A stretch of 64,000 nt of DNA, taken from contig NZ_CP074404.1 of the NCBI RefSeq assembly GCF_018388465.1, positions 2,480,001 to 2,544,000 on the forward strand. Direction: 5' to 3'. The position numbers and the translations under genes were made by a program. The stretch is from Cellulomonas fengjieae (GTDB taxonomy: Bacteria; Actinomycetota; Actinomycetes; Actinomycetales; Cellulomonadaceae). Within the stretch, counting starts at the first letter, position 1; every line of letters begins with the position of its first letter. The notes beneath the pieces are model-generated. The model was given only the letters and a program-made list of their open reading frames with translations. It ran no database searches and was not told the origin of the DNA. Shown piece by piece: positions 21,475 to 30,322 of the stretch.

Positions 21475-22140
21475 TCAGTGCCCGGACTCGGACCGCCAGC
21501 CGGCGTGCCGGTGCGACGCGACCCACGCGGCCACCTGCGTGCGTCGCTGCAGGCCCATCTTCGCCAGCAGCGACGTGATGTGGTTCTTGACGGTCTTCTC
21601 CACGACGCCCAGGCGCTCGGCGATCTCGCGGTTCGACAGGCCCTCGCCGATGAGGTCGATGACGCGCAGCTCGCTCGGCGTCAGGCTCTCCGTCGGGTCG
21701 TCGTGCCCCGCCTTGCGGCGCGTCACGGTGCGCTCGTCGAGCAGGACGCGCCCGGCCGCGACCGCGCGGATCACGTCGGTGATCTCGGCCCCGCGCACCG
21801 ACTTCAGCAGGTAGGCGGCGGCCCCGGCGTCCAGGGCCTCCGCGAGGGCGTCGTCGTCGTCGAACGACGTGAGCACGATCGCGCGTGCGCTCGGCAGCTG
21901 CTCGCGCACCGCCGTCAGAAGCTCGATCCCGGTGCCGTCCGGCAGCTGGAGGTCGACCAGCAGGACCTGCGGGCGCACCAGGGCGGCGCGCCGGACCCCG
22001 TCGGCGACCGACCCCGCCTCGGCGACGACCGTCATGCCCTCGGCCCGGTCCACCACCTCGGCGATACCCCTGCGGACCACCTCGTGGTCGTCGATGATCA
22101 TGACGGTGATAGGGGCGGCGGAGGCGCTGATGGGAGGCAC
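21475..22140 (-). CDS. NarL/DevR-like response regulator
   Basis: A 221-residue two-component regulator. The receiver domain (MIIDDHEVVRRGIAEVV, then LLVDLQLPDGTGIELL with the phospho-acceptor Asp, VLTSFDDDD and AYLLKSVRG) is followed by a LuxR-type HTH (LTPSELRVIDLIGEGLSNRE, EKTVKNHITSLLAKMG). VEKTVKN, SLLAKMGLQRRTQ and the preserved LPDGTGIEL are close to mycobacterial DevR. It is the probable partner of the adjacent GAF kinase. I chose GTG 22140 because TACCAT lies exactly six bases upstream, suggesting a leaderless mRNA; there is no ribosome-binding site. Confidence 0.88.
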   Translation of the reverse strand: MPPISASAAPITVMIIDDHEVVRRGIAEVVDRAEGMTVVAEAGSVADGVRRAALVRPQVLLVDLQLPDGTGIELLTAVREQLPSARAIVLTSFDDDDALAEALDAGAAAYLLKSVRGAEITDVIRAVAAGRVLLDERTVTRRKAGHDDPTESLTPSELRVIDLIGEGLSNREIAERLGVVEKTVKNHITSLLAKMGLQRRTQVAAWVASHRHAGWRSESGH

Positions 22141-22146
22141 GGTGGC

Positions 22147-22152
22147 ATGGTA
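22147..22152 (-). promoter_or_regulatory. Candidate -10 element of the response regulator gene
   Basis: TACCAT on the minus strand is six bases before the regulator GTG. On the plus strand the same six bases are ATGGTA, the start codon and second codon of the divergent dehydrogenase. One hexamer therefore may serve both roles. Confidence 0.45.
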
Positions 22153-23103
22153 TCGAGAGTGACGACGCTGCTGCTGCCGACCTCCATGACCGATGACCCG
22201 ACGACGCCCCCGGATGTCCGGGTCGTCCGGTATGACGTCACCGAACCCGTCCCGGACGACGCGCTGGACGCCGACGCGCTCGTGCTGTGGGGCAACGGTC
22301 GCGACCAGATGGCCGACGCCGCGCGTCGCCTCACGCGCCTGCGCTGGGTGCAGACCCTGGCCGCGGGTCCCGACGCCGCGCTCGCGGCGGGGTTCGCCGA
22401 CGACGTCGTGATCACGTCGGGTCGAGGCCTGCACGACGGCCCCGTCGCGGAGCACACCCTGGCCCTCGTGCTCGCCGCGGCGCGGCGCCTGCCGGACCTC
22501 GTCCGCGCGCAGAGCGAGCACCGGTGGGCCGACGAGCTGGGCGGCATGCCGGACCCCGACGCCGGCCCCGCGTTCCGGACGCTCGACGGAGCCCGGGTGC
22601 TCGTCTGGGGCTTCGGCTCGATCGCGGGCCGCCTCGCGCCGCTGCTGACCGCCCTGGGCGCTCAGGTCACCGGTGTCGCCACCACCGCCGGTGACCGCGG
22701 CGGGTTCCCCGTCATCTCGACGTTCTCGCTGCCCGACCACCTCCCGCAGACCGACGTGCTCATCTGCCTGCTCCCGGCCACCGAGCAGACGCGCCACGCC
22801 ATCGACGCGGACGTGCTCGACCTGCTCCCCCGGCACGCGTGGGTGGTCAACGTCGGGCGCGGGACGACCCTCGACGAGGCCGCGCTGCTGGACGCCCTGC
22901 GCTCCGACAGGCTCGCGGGGGCCGCCCTCGACGTGTTCGAGACCGAGCCCCTGCCCGCCGACTCGCCCCTGTGGGACGAGCCGCGCGTGCTGGTCAGCCC
23001 GCACGCCGCAGGGGGGCGGCCGATCGGCGCCGGCGACCTCGTGACCGCGAACCTCACCGCGTTCCTGGCCGGCGGGCAGCTGCGCAACGTCGTCGCGCGC
23101 TAG
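22147..23103 (+). CDS. D-isomer-specific 2-hydroxyacid dehydrogenase
   Basis: A 318-residue NAD(P)-dependent dehydrogenase of the D-2-hydroxyacid family. The Rossmann motif [17 protein letters not shown] is near residue 155. The family C-terminal pattern [38 protein letters not shown] and the catalytic His in SPHAAGG are present. The ATG at 22147 has GGGAGG upstream, inside the divergent regulator's coding sequence. Substrate is unknown. Its stop overlaps the convergent mutM stop by four bases. Confidence 0.88.
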   Translation: MVSRVTTLLLPTSMTDDPTTPPDVRVVRYDVTEPVPDDALDADALVLWGNGRDQMADAARRLTRLRWVQTLAAGPDAALAAGFADDVVITSGRGLHDGPVAEHTLALVLAAARRLPDLVRAQSEHRWADELGGMPDPDAGPAFRTLDGARVLVWGFGSIAGRLAPLLTALGAQVTGVATTAGDRGGFPVISTFSLPDHLPQTDVLICLLPATEQTRHAIDADVLDLLPRHAWVVNVGRGTTLDEAALLDALRSDRLAGAALDVFETEPLPADSPLWDEPRVLVSPHAAGGRPIGAGDLVTANLTAFLAGGQLRNVVAR

Positions 23104-24002
23104 GAGCGGGGAGCTCGCGGGCGGGGCTGACAGCGCGGGCAGCTGAAGGAGGAGCGGTTCATGAACTCCTCGCGACGCACGGGCGTGCCGCAGCGGGGGC
23201 AGGGCCGCCCCTCCTGCCCGTACACCGCCAGGGAGCGGTCGAAGTAGCCGGAGGCGCCGTTCACGTTCACGTAGAGGGCGTCGAAGCTGGTCCCGCCCTG
23301 CGCGAGCGCCTGGCTCATCACCGCTCGCGCGCTCTCGAGGGCACGCACGACGTCGGACCTGCGCAGCGCACCGGTCGGACGCGCATGGTGCAGCCGGGCC
23401 CGCCACAGCGCCTCGTCGGCGTAGATGTTGCCGATCCCCGACACGAGGGTCTGGTCCAGCAGCGCCCGCTTGAGGCCCGTCCTGCGACGCCGCACCGCGG
23501 CCACCAGCGCCGCCTCGTCCAGGGCGGGGTCGAGCAGGTCCCGGGCGATGTGCGCGACCGGCGCGGGCACGGCCGCCAGCGGTGAGCCGAGGCCGCCCGG
23601 GGCCCCGTCGGTCGTCGGCACCAGGTCCGGGACGCTCAGGTGCCCGAACGTGCGCTGGTCCACGAAGTCGAGGGCCGACCCGTCGTCGAGGTCGAGCCGC
23701 ACGCGCAGGTGGGGGTGCTCCGGTCGCGCTGCACCGGGATGCCGGACGAGCAGCTGTCCGCTCATCCCCAGGTGCGCCATGAGCGCGTCGTCGTCGCGGT
23801 CCAGCAGCAGCCACAGGAACTTGCCGCGCCGGACCGCCGACGCAAGGCGACGGCCTCGCAACCGTCCGACGAAGTCGAGCGGCCCGTCGGTGTGCCGCCG
23901 GACGCTGTAGTCGCGGCGGACCTCGACACCCGTGACCGTGCGACCGAGCACGTGCCGCGCCAGCCCGTCCCGGACCGTCTCGACCTCGGGGAGCTCGGGC
24001 AC
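23100..24002 (-). CDS. mutM: Formamidopyrimidine-DNA glycosylase
   Basis: A 300-residue bifunctional glycosylase/AP lyase removing 8-oxoguanine and FaPy. After processing of the initiator it begins [13 protein letters not shown], with the catalytic N-terminal Pro and Glu. The lesion-binding [13 protein letters not shown] and the C-terminal zinc finger (CPRCG at one end, CPRC at the other) are intact. The GTG start at 24002 lies one base after the rnc stop, so it is coupled to rnc. Confidence 0.96.
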   Translation of the reverse strand: MPELPEVETVRDGLARHVLGRTVTGVEVRRDYSVRRHTDGPLDFVGRLRGRRLASAVRRGKFLWLLLDRDDDALMAHLGMSGQLLVRHPGAARPEHPHLRVRLDLDDGSALDFVDQRTFGHLSVPDLVPTTDGAPGGLGSPLAAVPAPVAHIARDLLDPALDEAALVAAVRRRRTGLKRALLDQTLVSGIGNIYADEALWRARLHHARPTGALRRSDVVRALESARAVMSQALAQGGTSFDALYVNVNGASGYFDRSLAVYGQEGRPCPRCGTPVRREEFMNRSSFSCPRCQPRPRAPRS

Positions 24003-24003
24003 G

Positions 24004-24696
24004 TCAGGGCTGCTGCTGCGCGACGAGCACCCGGTAGGCGTCCGCCGCGGCGTCCTGCTCGGCGATCTTCTTGGCGGGTCCCACGCCGATCCCCCGCGGC
24101 TGTCCGGCGACCACCGCACGAGCCGTGAACGTGCGCGAGTGGTCCGGGCCTTCACCGACGACCTCGTAGGTGGGCGCGCCCAGCCCCATCGCCGCGGAGA
24201 GCTCCTGCAACGAGGTCTTCCAGTCGAGGCCGGCTCCCAGCCCCGCGGCGGCCTCGAGCGACGGTCCGACCAGCCGCTCCACCAGGGCGCGCGCGGTCTC
24301 CACGCCGTGGCTGAGGTAGACCGCACCGAAGACGGCCTCGAGGGTGTCGGACAGGATCGAGTCCTTGTCCCGCCCGCCGGTGGACAGCTCCCCCTTGCCC
24401 AGGAGCACGTAGCTGCCGAGGTCGAGGTCCCGCGCGACGACGGCGAGCGCGCGCTGCGAGACCGTGGCCGCGCGCATCTTGGCGAGCGCCCCCTCGGGCA
24501 GGTCCGGGTGTGCGCGGTACAGCGCCTCGGTGACCACCAGCCCGAGCACGGCGTCCCCGAGGAACTCGAGCCGCTCGTTGGTCGGGATACCGCCGGCCTC
24601 GTGCGCGAAGGAGCGGTGCGTCAGGGCCAGCACCAAAAGCTCGGGGTCCAGGTGGACCCCGAGCTTCTCGTGCAGGAGCTCTGCCGCGACACTCAC
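24004..24696 (-). CDS. rnc: Ribonuclease III
   Basis: A 230-residue double-strand-specific endoribonuclease for rRNA and mRNA processing. The RNase III signature [20 protein letters not shown] contains the metal-binding acids. The C-terminal dsRBD (about residues 155-225) ends [20 protein letters not shown]. It lies between rpmF and mutM in the operon yceD-rpmF-rnc-mutM. Confidence 0.97.
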   Translation of the reverse strand: MSVAAELLHEKLGVHLDPELLVLALTHRSFAHEAGGIPTNERLEFLGDAVLGLVVTEALYRAHPDLPEGALAKMRAATVSQRALAVVARDLDLGSYVLLGKGELSTGGRDKDSILSDTLEAVFGAVYLSHGVETARALVERLVGPSLEAAAGLGAGLDWKTSLQELSAAMGLGAPTYEVVGEGPDHSRTFTARAVVAGQPRGIGVGPAKKIAEQDAAADAYRVLVAQQQP

Positions 24697-24761
24697 GCCG
24701 GTCCTCCGGTCATCGAATGCTCAGGCGGACGAGCGGGCTCTGAGAGCCGCGACCTCGATGC

Positions 24762-24959
24762 TCAGCGAACCTCGAACTCGGTACGGACGGCCTCGGCGTA
24801 GGCACGGTCCTTGTAGGTGCCGCACGACGGGCAGGCCGTGTGGGGCATCTTGTTGGCCTTGCACTGCGGGCACGTGTGGAGCGTCGTGGCAGTGGTCTTC
24901 CACTGCGACCGACGCGCACGGGTGTTGCTGCGCGACATCTTGCGCTTCGGAACAGCCAC
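24762..24959 (-). CDS. rpmF: 50S ribosomal protein L32 (zinc form)
   Basis: A 65-residue L32 beginning AVPKRKMSRSNTRARRSQW after Met. Four Cys (CPQC and CPSC) form the zinc-binding C+ version. It starts two bases after yceD ends. Confidence 0.98.
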   Translation of the reverse strand: MAVPKRKMSRSNTRARRSQWKTTATTLHTCPQCKANKMPHTACPSCGTYKDRAYAEAVRTEFEVR

Positions 24960-24961
24960 GG

Positions 24962-25576
24962 CTAGCTCTCTTTCGTCTCGTCGTTCGATCCCAGCAGGCC
25001 GCTGAGGGCGGACCAGCGGGGATCAAGCATCTCATGCGAGTGGTCAGGGTCATCCGCGAGCCGCGCTCCACACTCGGAGCACAGACCGGGGCAGTCGGGG
25101 CGGCACAGCGGCTGGAACGGCAGAGCCGGTACGACCGTGTCCCGCAGCGCGGGTTCGAGGTCGACCAGGTCGTCCTCGAACTCACGCACGTCTTCTTCGT
25201 CGTCGCCGTCCTCGGCCGCGACAGCCGCGCGCTCAGGGTAGACGTACAGCTCCACGAGGGGGACGTCGACGTTCTCGACGACCTCTCCCAGGCAGCGCAC
25301 GCACTCCCCGATCGCCCGGCCACGGACCGATCCGGTGACCAGGACCCCCTCCACGACCGCCTCGAGCCGCACATCCAGCTCGACGTCGGTCCCGGTGGGG
25401 ATGCCGATCACATCGGTGCCGAGATCCTCGGGGGCGCCCACGGTGCGCTGCACGGTCCTGGTCGATCCCGGGCGTCGGCTGAGCTCGTGCGTGTCGAGCA
25501 CGAGCGGCGAACGGGGATCGAGGCGAACTGGGCGCTGCACGGCCAAGGGTCCCCTCGTTGATCTCGGTCCCGCCAT
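24962..25576 (-). CDS. YceD/DUF177 family protein
   Basis: A roughly 205-residue YceD-family protein, usually found with rpmF and linked to 23S rRNA metabolism. Recognisable parts are SPLVLDTHELSRRPGS near the N-terminus, GRAIGECVRCLGEVVENVDV in the middle and a Cys cluster (CRPDCPGLCSECG), followed by DPRWSALSGL near the end. The start is uncertain. I give ATG 25576. A TTG at 25591 lies exactly six bases after the TAGAGT -10 element and would be leaderless. A GTG at 25540 has a GAGGGG before it. Confidence 0.88.
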   Translation of the reverse strand: MAGPRSTRGPLAVQRPVRLDPRSPLVLDTHELSRRPGSTRTVQRTVGAPEDLGTDVIGIPTGTDVELDVRLEAVVEGVLVTGSVRGRAIGECVRCLGEVVENVDVPLVELYVYPERAAVAAEDGDDEEDVREFEDDLVDLEPALRDTVVPALPFQPLCRPDCPGLCSECGARLADDPDHSHEMLDPRWSALSGLLGSNDETKES

Positions 25577-25597
25577 GAGCGGCTGAACCAACGGATA

Positions 25598-25626
25598 ACT
25601 CTACGGCACAGGTCAGGGCCGCCCAA
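25598..25626 (-). promoter_or_regulatory. Promoter of the yceD-rpmF-rnc-mutM operon
   Basis: TTGGGC (25621-25626), a spacer of exactly 17 bases and TAGAGT (25598-25603) on the minus strand. Predicted start near 25591, at the extreme 5' end of yceD. Confidence 0.7.
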
Positions 25627-25649
25627 ATCCTCGTCGAGTGGCGAGAGTC

Positions 25650-26141
25650 TCAGCTCTCGTCCACCCCGAGCCGCCCCGCGAGCTTGGCCCGGCCGGCCTG
25701 GACCTGGCCGAGGACCTTGCCCAGGTCGATCTCGAAGTCGGCGAGCCGGCGGTCGCAGTAGTCGTCGGCGTCCCGCCGCAGTCCCTCGGCGACCTGCTCG
25801 GCCTCGGCGACCAGCTGAGCCGCCCGCTCCCGTGCCGCGACGACCACCGTCTCCTGGTCGACGAGCGCGGCTGCCTGCTCCCGCGCCCGCGCCAGCAGCG
25901 CGTCGGCGTCCGCCTGCGCGGCCGACCGGGCGGCGTCCGCGTCGGCCAGCACCTCGTCGGCGCGCGACAGCTGGCTGGGCAGGACGTCGCGTGCCTGGTC
26001 CACCAGGTCGAGCAGCTCGGCGCGGTTGACCAGCACCGAGGACGACATCGGCATGGCACGCGCGCTGCCGACCGCGGACGCGATCGCGTCCAGCACGCCG
26101 GTGAGGCCCTCGGGCCTGGTGGTCGGATCCGTCTCGGTCAT
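25650..26141 (-). CDS. SepIVA-like (DivIVA-domain) coiled-coil protein
   Basis: A 163-residue protein. After a short N-terminus, residues about 40-150 are a continuous Ala/Arg/Glu-rich coiled coil (ADEVLADADAARSAAQADAD, ARERAAQLVAEAEQVAEGL). Its place beside yceD, rnc and coaD matches mycobacterial SepIVA (Rv2927c next to Rv2926c and rnc), a septum-associated DivIVA-like protein. The assignment rests mainly on gene order plus the coiled coil. It overlaps coaD by four bases (ATGA). Confidence 0.75.
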   Translation of the reverse strand: MTETDPTTRPEGLTGVLDAIASAVGSARAMPMSSSVLVNRAELLDLVDQARDVLPSQLSRADEVLADADAARSAAQADADALLARAREQAAALVDQETVVVAARERAAQLVAEAEQVAEGLRRDADDYCDRRLADFEIDLGKVLGQVQAGRAKLAGRLGVDES

Positions 26142-26626
26142 CGTGCATCCCCTCCTGGAAGTGCCGCCCGCACCGCGTCGGCGACGCCGGCCGGGACCAG
26201 GTCGTCGATCGGCCCGCCGTACCGCGCGACGTCCTTGACCAGCGACGACGCGATGTGGGCCAGGCGCTGGTCGCCGATCACGAAGACCGTCTCGGCGCCC
26301 GACAGGTGCCGGTTCATCAGGGCCATCGCGAGCTCGGCGTCGAAGTCGGCGCCGCCCCGCAGGCCCTTCACCACAGCGATGGCTCCCACCGTACGGACGA
26401 AGTCCGCGAGCAGCCCGTCGACGGGCTCGACCCGCACCCCCGGCACGTCCGCGAACGCGGCCCGCGCGAGAGCGACGCGTTGCTCGACGGCCAGCAGCGG
26501 CGACTTGGCCGAGTTCCGCGCGACGCCCACGACGACCTCGTCGAACATGGAGCGGGCACGGCGGACGACGTCCACGTGGCCGAGCGTGAGGGGGTCGAAC
26601 GACCCGGGGCAGACGGCAGTGGTCAC
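26138..26626 (-). CDS. coaD: Phosphopantetheine adenylyltransferase
   Basis: A 162-residue CoaD, fourth step of coenzyme A synthesis, making dephospho-CoA. The nucleotidyltransferase motif PGSFDPLTLGH is at residues 7-17 and the second motif (IASSLVKDVARYG) is near residue 127. The GTG start at 26626 follows TACCCT (26633-26638) by six bases with no ribosome-binding site, so the transcript is probably leaderless. Confidence 0.97.
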   Translation of the reverse strand: MTTAVCPGSFDPLTLGHVDVVRRARSMFDEVVVGVARNSAKSPLLAVEQRVALARAAFADVPGVRVEPVDGLLADFVRTVGAIAVVKGLRGGADFDAELAMALMNRHLSGAETVFVIGDQRLAHIASSLVKDVARYGGPIDDLVPAGVADAVRAALPGGDAR

Positions 26627-26632
26627 CCGGTC

Positions 26633-26638
26633 AGGGTA
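26633..26638 (-). promoter_or_regulatory. Candidate -10 element for leaderless coaD
   Basis: TACCCT, six bases before the GTG start, the same arrangement and hexamer as before proA. Confidence 0.5.
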
Positions 26639-26790
26639 GGCCAGCGGCCAGGTCCGACCGCCGACGCGTGCCGCGCGCCGCGTCAGTTCCGTCCGACCTC
26701 GGAGCGGGCCACCTCACTGGTCCCCGTGGCCAGCCGTCTGCCGACCCGCTGCCCCTGGCCGGACGGGCGAGACCGGTGCCACCCTCGGGT

Positions 26791-27435
26791 ATGCCGCTCG
26801 ACGTCTCGGTCGATGCCGCCACCGCGGCCGACTCCCCCGCCATCCGGACGGTCCTCGCGCGCGCCTACCGGGCGAACCCGCTCATGGTGTGGGCGCTGCC
26901 CGACGAGGCGACCCGCGAGGACGCCTGCGCGGCCTGGCTCGGGCCGTCGGTCGACCGCTACCTGGCCGTCGGCCGGGTGGACGTCGCGCGCCTCGACGGA
27001 GGCGTGGTCGGCGTCGCCGCGTGGCGGCTCCCGGGCGCGCCACCGCCGCCGGTCTCCCTTCCGTCGCCGGCGGGGGTGCTCGCGGCCCTCGTGGGCCGAG
27101 GACGGGCCCGGGAGGTCCTGGAAGCCCTCGGGTCGGCGGCGGCTCTGGCCCCCGCGGCGCCGGCCGCCTACCTCAACTACCTCGCCGTCGAGCCAGCCCT
27201 GCAGAGACGAGCCGTCGGCCGGCTCATGGTCGAGCAGGGGGTCGCCGCCGCGGACGCCGGGCGCATCGACACGTACCTCGGCACGACCGACGCCCGGAAC
27301 CTGCCGTTCTACCGGCGTCTCGGGTACCGGTCCACGGGTGCGGTCAGGCTCGAGCCCGACGGACCCGTCCTGGAGGTGCTGCACCGCCCTCAGGGGACGG
27401 CGAGCTCCGCGAACCACATGACGGTGTCGCCGTAG
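26791..27435 (+). CDS. GNAT family N-acetyltransferase
   Basis: A 214-residue single-domain GNAT protein. The N-terminal part (VSVDAATAADSPAIRTVLAR) is typical. The strand YLNYLAVEPALQRRAVGRLM carries a somewhat degenerate acetyl-CoA motif, and DARNLPFYRRLGYR is the usual C-terminal GNAT strand. Substrate is unknown. Its 3' end overlaps the 3' end of convergent rsmD by 46 bases. Confidence 0.8.
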   Translation: MPLDVSVDAATAADSPAIRTVLARAYRANPLMVWALPDEATREDACAAWLGPSVDRYLAVGRVDVARLDGGVVGVAAWRLPGAPPPPVSLPSPAGVLAALVGRGRAREVLEALGSAAALAPAAPAAYLNYLAVEPALQRRAVGRLMVEQGVAAADAGRIDTYLGTTDARNLPFYRRLGYRSTGAVRLEPDGPVLEVLHRPQGTASSANHMTVSP

Positions 27436-27947
27436 GCGCGCCGGTCGAGCAGCACCAGGGTCGTCGGCCACGCCGGCTCGGGCGTGCGCGACGCCCGCTC
27501 GACGACCACGACCGCGTGCATCGAGAGGGCATGCCCCACACCGGTCAGCACGCCGGCGAGGTCGTCCTCGGGCAGGTCGTACGGGGGGTCGATCAGCACC
27601 AGGTCCCAGGGCTCGGCACCGGCCCGCTGGGCGAACCGCTCCGCCTTCTCCGCGACGACCTGCACGGTCCCGGTCAGGCCGAGCGCGGTCACGTTCCGGC
27701 GGCACACGTCGGCGGCGTCGCGCGCCGACTCGACCAGCGTCACGTGCGCCGCGCCGCGGGAGGCGGCCTCGATCCCGAGCGCACCCGACCCGGCGTACAG
27801 GTCGAGGACGCGGGCACCCTCGATCACGTCGAGGTGCTCCAGCCGGGAGAACAGCGCCTCGCGGACGCGCTCGCTGGTCGGCCGGGTGCCGGCACGCGGC
27901 ACCGCGAGCGTCCGGCCCCCGACGGTCCCGGCCACGATCCGGGTCAC
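27390..27947 (-). CDS. rsmD: 16S rRNA (guanine(966)-N2)-methyltransferase RsmD
   Basis: A 185-residue SAM-dependent methyltransferase. It begins TRIVAGTVGGRTLAVPRAGT then RPTSERVREALFS, the classical RsmD opening. VLDLYAGSGALGIEAASRGA is the SAM site and LVLIDPPYDLP holds the catalytic DPPY. The GTG at 27947 forms a GTGA overlap with the upstream permease stop. Confidence 0.95.
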   Translation of the reverse strand: MTRIVAGTVGGRTLAVPRAGTRPTSERVREALFSRLEHLDVIEGARVLDLYAGSGALGIEAASRGAAHVTLVESARDAADVCRRNVTALGLTGTVQVVAEKAERFAQRAGAEPWDLVLIDPPYDLPEDDLAGVLTGVGHALSMHAVVVVERASRTPEPAWPTTLVLLDRRAYGDTVMWFAELAVP

Positions 27948-29587
27948 CGGCGCGATCCCGCCTTCTCCTGCTCCTGGGCGTCCAGGAGCCGCTCCATGAG
28001 CGAGCCGGTCTTGATCGACGACGCGATCGCCACAGCGATGACCGACAGGACGATCTGCACGTAGAGCAGCGTCGGGTTCACCGTGCGCAGCAGGACAGCG
28101 ATCCACACCGGCAGCAGACCGAGCACGACGAGGTCCGGCCCGCGGGCGAGCACCGCCGCGACGCCTGTCGGCACCGCGCCCATCGGGGTCGAGACCAGTG
28201 CTCCCGCCCAGTTCGGCGCGGGGCGGTAGGACGCGCGGACCGCCGCTGCGGCCCACACCGGCGTCGAGGCGAGGCCGAGCGCGATCCAGCCGGGCACGTC
28301 GGACGCCCACCGACCGACCGCCGCGAAAGCGACGACCGACCACACCGCCATGGCGGCGGCGGGGACCACCATGCGCAGGCGGCGCACGGTCCTGGCCTCG
28401 ATCGGCAGCAGCCGGTCGAGGATCGGCGCCATCTCCGCCCGCCGGGCGCCCTCCCCGGTCGCGCTCATCGCCACGTACCCCGCGACCAGCAGGCTCAGGA
28501 GCACGCCGAGCGGGCTGGCGAGCTCCGGCACGGTGCTGACGAGCACCGGCACGAGCGCGGCCACGACCAGCTGGACGACGTGCCGGCCGGACCGCCGGAG
28601 CACCACGAGGTCGGCCGTGACCAGCGCCGAGGCCGGTCCGCGCGCGGTGACGAGCCGGGAGGTCCACCGCCGCACCGGCGCCGCCGCGCCGTCGGTCAGC
28701 GCCCGACCGAGCTCGCGGGAGTCCATCGACACGACGGCGCCCACGGCCTGCGTGGCCACCGATCCGCTCTCGCGCAGGGTCCGTGCGGGGATCCGGCCGA
28801 GGCGACGGTCCACGACGACCGCGAGCGCGGCCAGCACGGGGACCAGCACCGCCAGGAACCACCAGGGCGGCACGGGGAGCCCGTCGACGGACCAGCCCGC
28901 CTGCGCGAGCACGACGGCGGCGACCGGCGCGAGGAAGAGCAGGACGTCACCGGCGAGTGCGGTCGACCTGCGCGAGACGCCCGCCGACTGCCCGACGGCG
29001 GCCAGCAGGACGATCCCCGCGGCCACGACCGCGGACGTCGCCGCGACCCGGGCGACGCGCAGGCCGGGGTCGGCGAGCAGGCCGGCGTCCAGCAGCGCCA
29101 CGAGCACCGCACCGACGAAGCCGGCGAGCAGAGGCAGCCGGCGCGCGGCGGGCCGCAGGAGCCCGCGTCGGTCGACGGGCAGCCCCAGCCACCAGGCCGC
29201 CTCCGCTCCCCCGGCGCCGACCGGTCCCAGGCGGCCGGCGAGGGACAGCAGGGCCCCCGCGAGCGCGACGACCACCACCACCACCAGGGTGGCGAGGCTC
29301 AGTGAGAACGGCTGGTCCACCTCGGGGGCCGGCGGCAGGGACGCCCGCATCGACTGCGCGGCACCGAGCGCCACGCCGACGCTGATCGCGATGCTGATGC
29401 CGGCGTAGTACACGCTGCCGAGCAGCGAGCCGATGCTGGCACCGCCGCGGGCGTTGCCCGCCTGGGCCGTGAAGCGCCGGATGCTCGTCGCGGACGGCAC
29501 CTCGCCGAGCTCGAACGGCTGGACCGCGGGCTCGTCGTCGGGCTCGTCCAGCCAGTCGGCCTCGTCGGCCCGGCTCGCGTCGGTCAC
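27944..29587 (-). CDS. Multi-spanning permease paired with the adjacent ABC ATPase
   Basis: A 547-residue protein: an acidic 50-residue N-terminus, then about twelve hydrophobic helices (for example LATLVVVVVVALAGALLSLA and VVAALVPVLVSTVPELA). It resembles uncharacterised actinobacterial permeases annotated as DUF6297, and I hold that name loosely. GTGA overlaps join it to the upstream ATPase and downstream rsmD. With the ATPase it should form an ABC-2-like exporter. The cargo is unknown. Confidence 0.75.
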   Translation of the reverse strand: MTDASRADEADWLDEPDDEPAVQPFELGEVPSATSIRRFTAQAGNARGGASIGSLLGSVYYAGISIAISVGVALGAAQSMRASLPPAPEVDQPFSLSLATLVVVVVVALAGALLSLAGRLGPVGAGGAEAAWWLGLPVDRRGLLRPAARRLPLLAGFVGAVLVALLDAGLLADPGLRVARVAATSAVVAAGIVLLAAVGQSAGVSRRSTALAGDVLLFLAPVAAVVLAQAGWSVDGLPVPPWWFLAVLVPVLAALAVVVDRRLGRIPARTLRESGSVATQAVGAVVSMDSRELGRALTDGAAAPVRRWTSRLVTARGPASALVTADLVVLRRSGRHVVQLVVAALVPVLVSTVPELASPLGVLLSLLVAGYVAMSATGEGARRAEMAPILDRLLPIEARTVRRLRMVVPAAAMAVWSVVAFAAVGRWASDVPGWIALGLASTPVWAAAAVRASYRPAPNWAGALVSTPMGAVPTGVAAVLARGPDLVVLGLLPVWIAVLLRTVNPTLLYVQIVLSVIAVAIASSIKTGSLMERLLDAQEQEKAGSRR

Positions 29588-30273
29588 GGGTTCTCCTGCG
29601 AGATGATGTCGGCGGCCTGCGCCGTGGGCAGCACGCGGGTCACGTCGTCCGCGACGTGCACGGCCCGGTCCGCGACGGCCCGCAGCAGGTCCGGGTCGTG
29701 CGTCGCCAGGAGGACCGCCCCGCCCGCCGCCTTCTCGGCGACGATGCGCGCCGCGAGCCGGTCGCGCATCGCGCGGTCGAGGCGCTGCTCCGGCTCGTCG
29801 AGTACCAGCAGCGACCGGGGCCGCACGAATCCCGCCGCCAGCAGGAGCCTGCGGCGCTGACCCGACGACAGCGCGACGGGCAGCGACCGCGCGTGGTCGG
29901 ACAGGCCGAACTCGGCGAGCAGGCCGGCGACCACCTCCTGCGCCCCGTGCACGCCGTGGCCGCGGGCGGTCAGGTACAGGTGCTCGGAGACCGTGAGGGC
30001 CGGGAAGTACGCGTCGTCGTCCAGGACGCTGGCGACCTTGGTGCGGAACGCGACGTCCCGCTCGTCGACGCGGGCGCCGAACACCTGCAGCGACCCGCCC
30101 GACGGCTCGAGCAGACCGATGACCGCGCGCAGCACGGTCGACTTGCCCGAACCGTTGGCCCCGACGAGCGCGACGACCTTGCCGGGTGCCAGCGTGAACG
30201 ACACGGGAGCGCACACGGGCGCCCCGCCGTAGCCGACGAGCAGGTCCTGGGCGCGGATCACGGGCTTCGACAC
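29584..30273 (-). CDS. ABC transporter ATP-binding protein
   Basis: A 229-residue ATPase. Walker A is LVGANGSGKSTVLRAVIGLL, signature ALSSGQRRRLLLAAG and Walker B SLLVLDEPEQRLD, followed by the switch His in LLATHDPD. The start at GTG 30273 is the last good in-frame start that keeps the whole domain; the ribosome-binding site is weak. It is translationally coupled to the permease downstream. Confidence 0.88.
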   Translation of the reverse strand: MSKPVIRAQDLLVGYGGAPVCAPVSFTLAPGKVVALVGANGSGKSTVLRAVIGLLEPSGGSLQVFGARVDERDVAFRTKVASVLDDDAYFPALTVSEHLYLTARGHGVHGAQEVVAGLLAEFGLSDHARSLPVALSSGQRRRLLLAAGFVRPRSLLVLDEPEQRLDRAMRDRLAARIVAEKAAGGAVLLATHDPDLLRAVADRAVHVADDVTRVLPTAQAADIISQENP

Positions 30274-30322
30274 GTGCGCCAGGGTAACCGTCCACGTCGC
30301 GGCTCCTACGCCAGTCGGCGCC

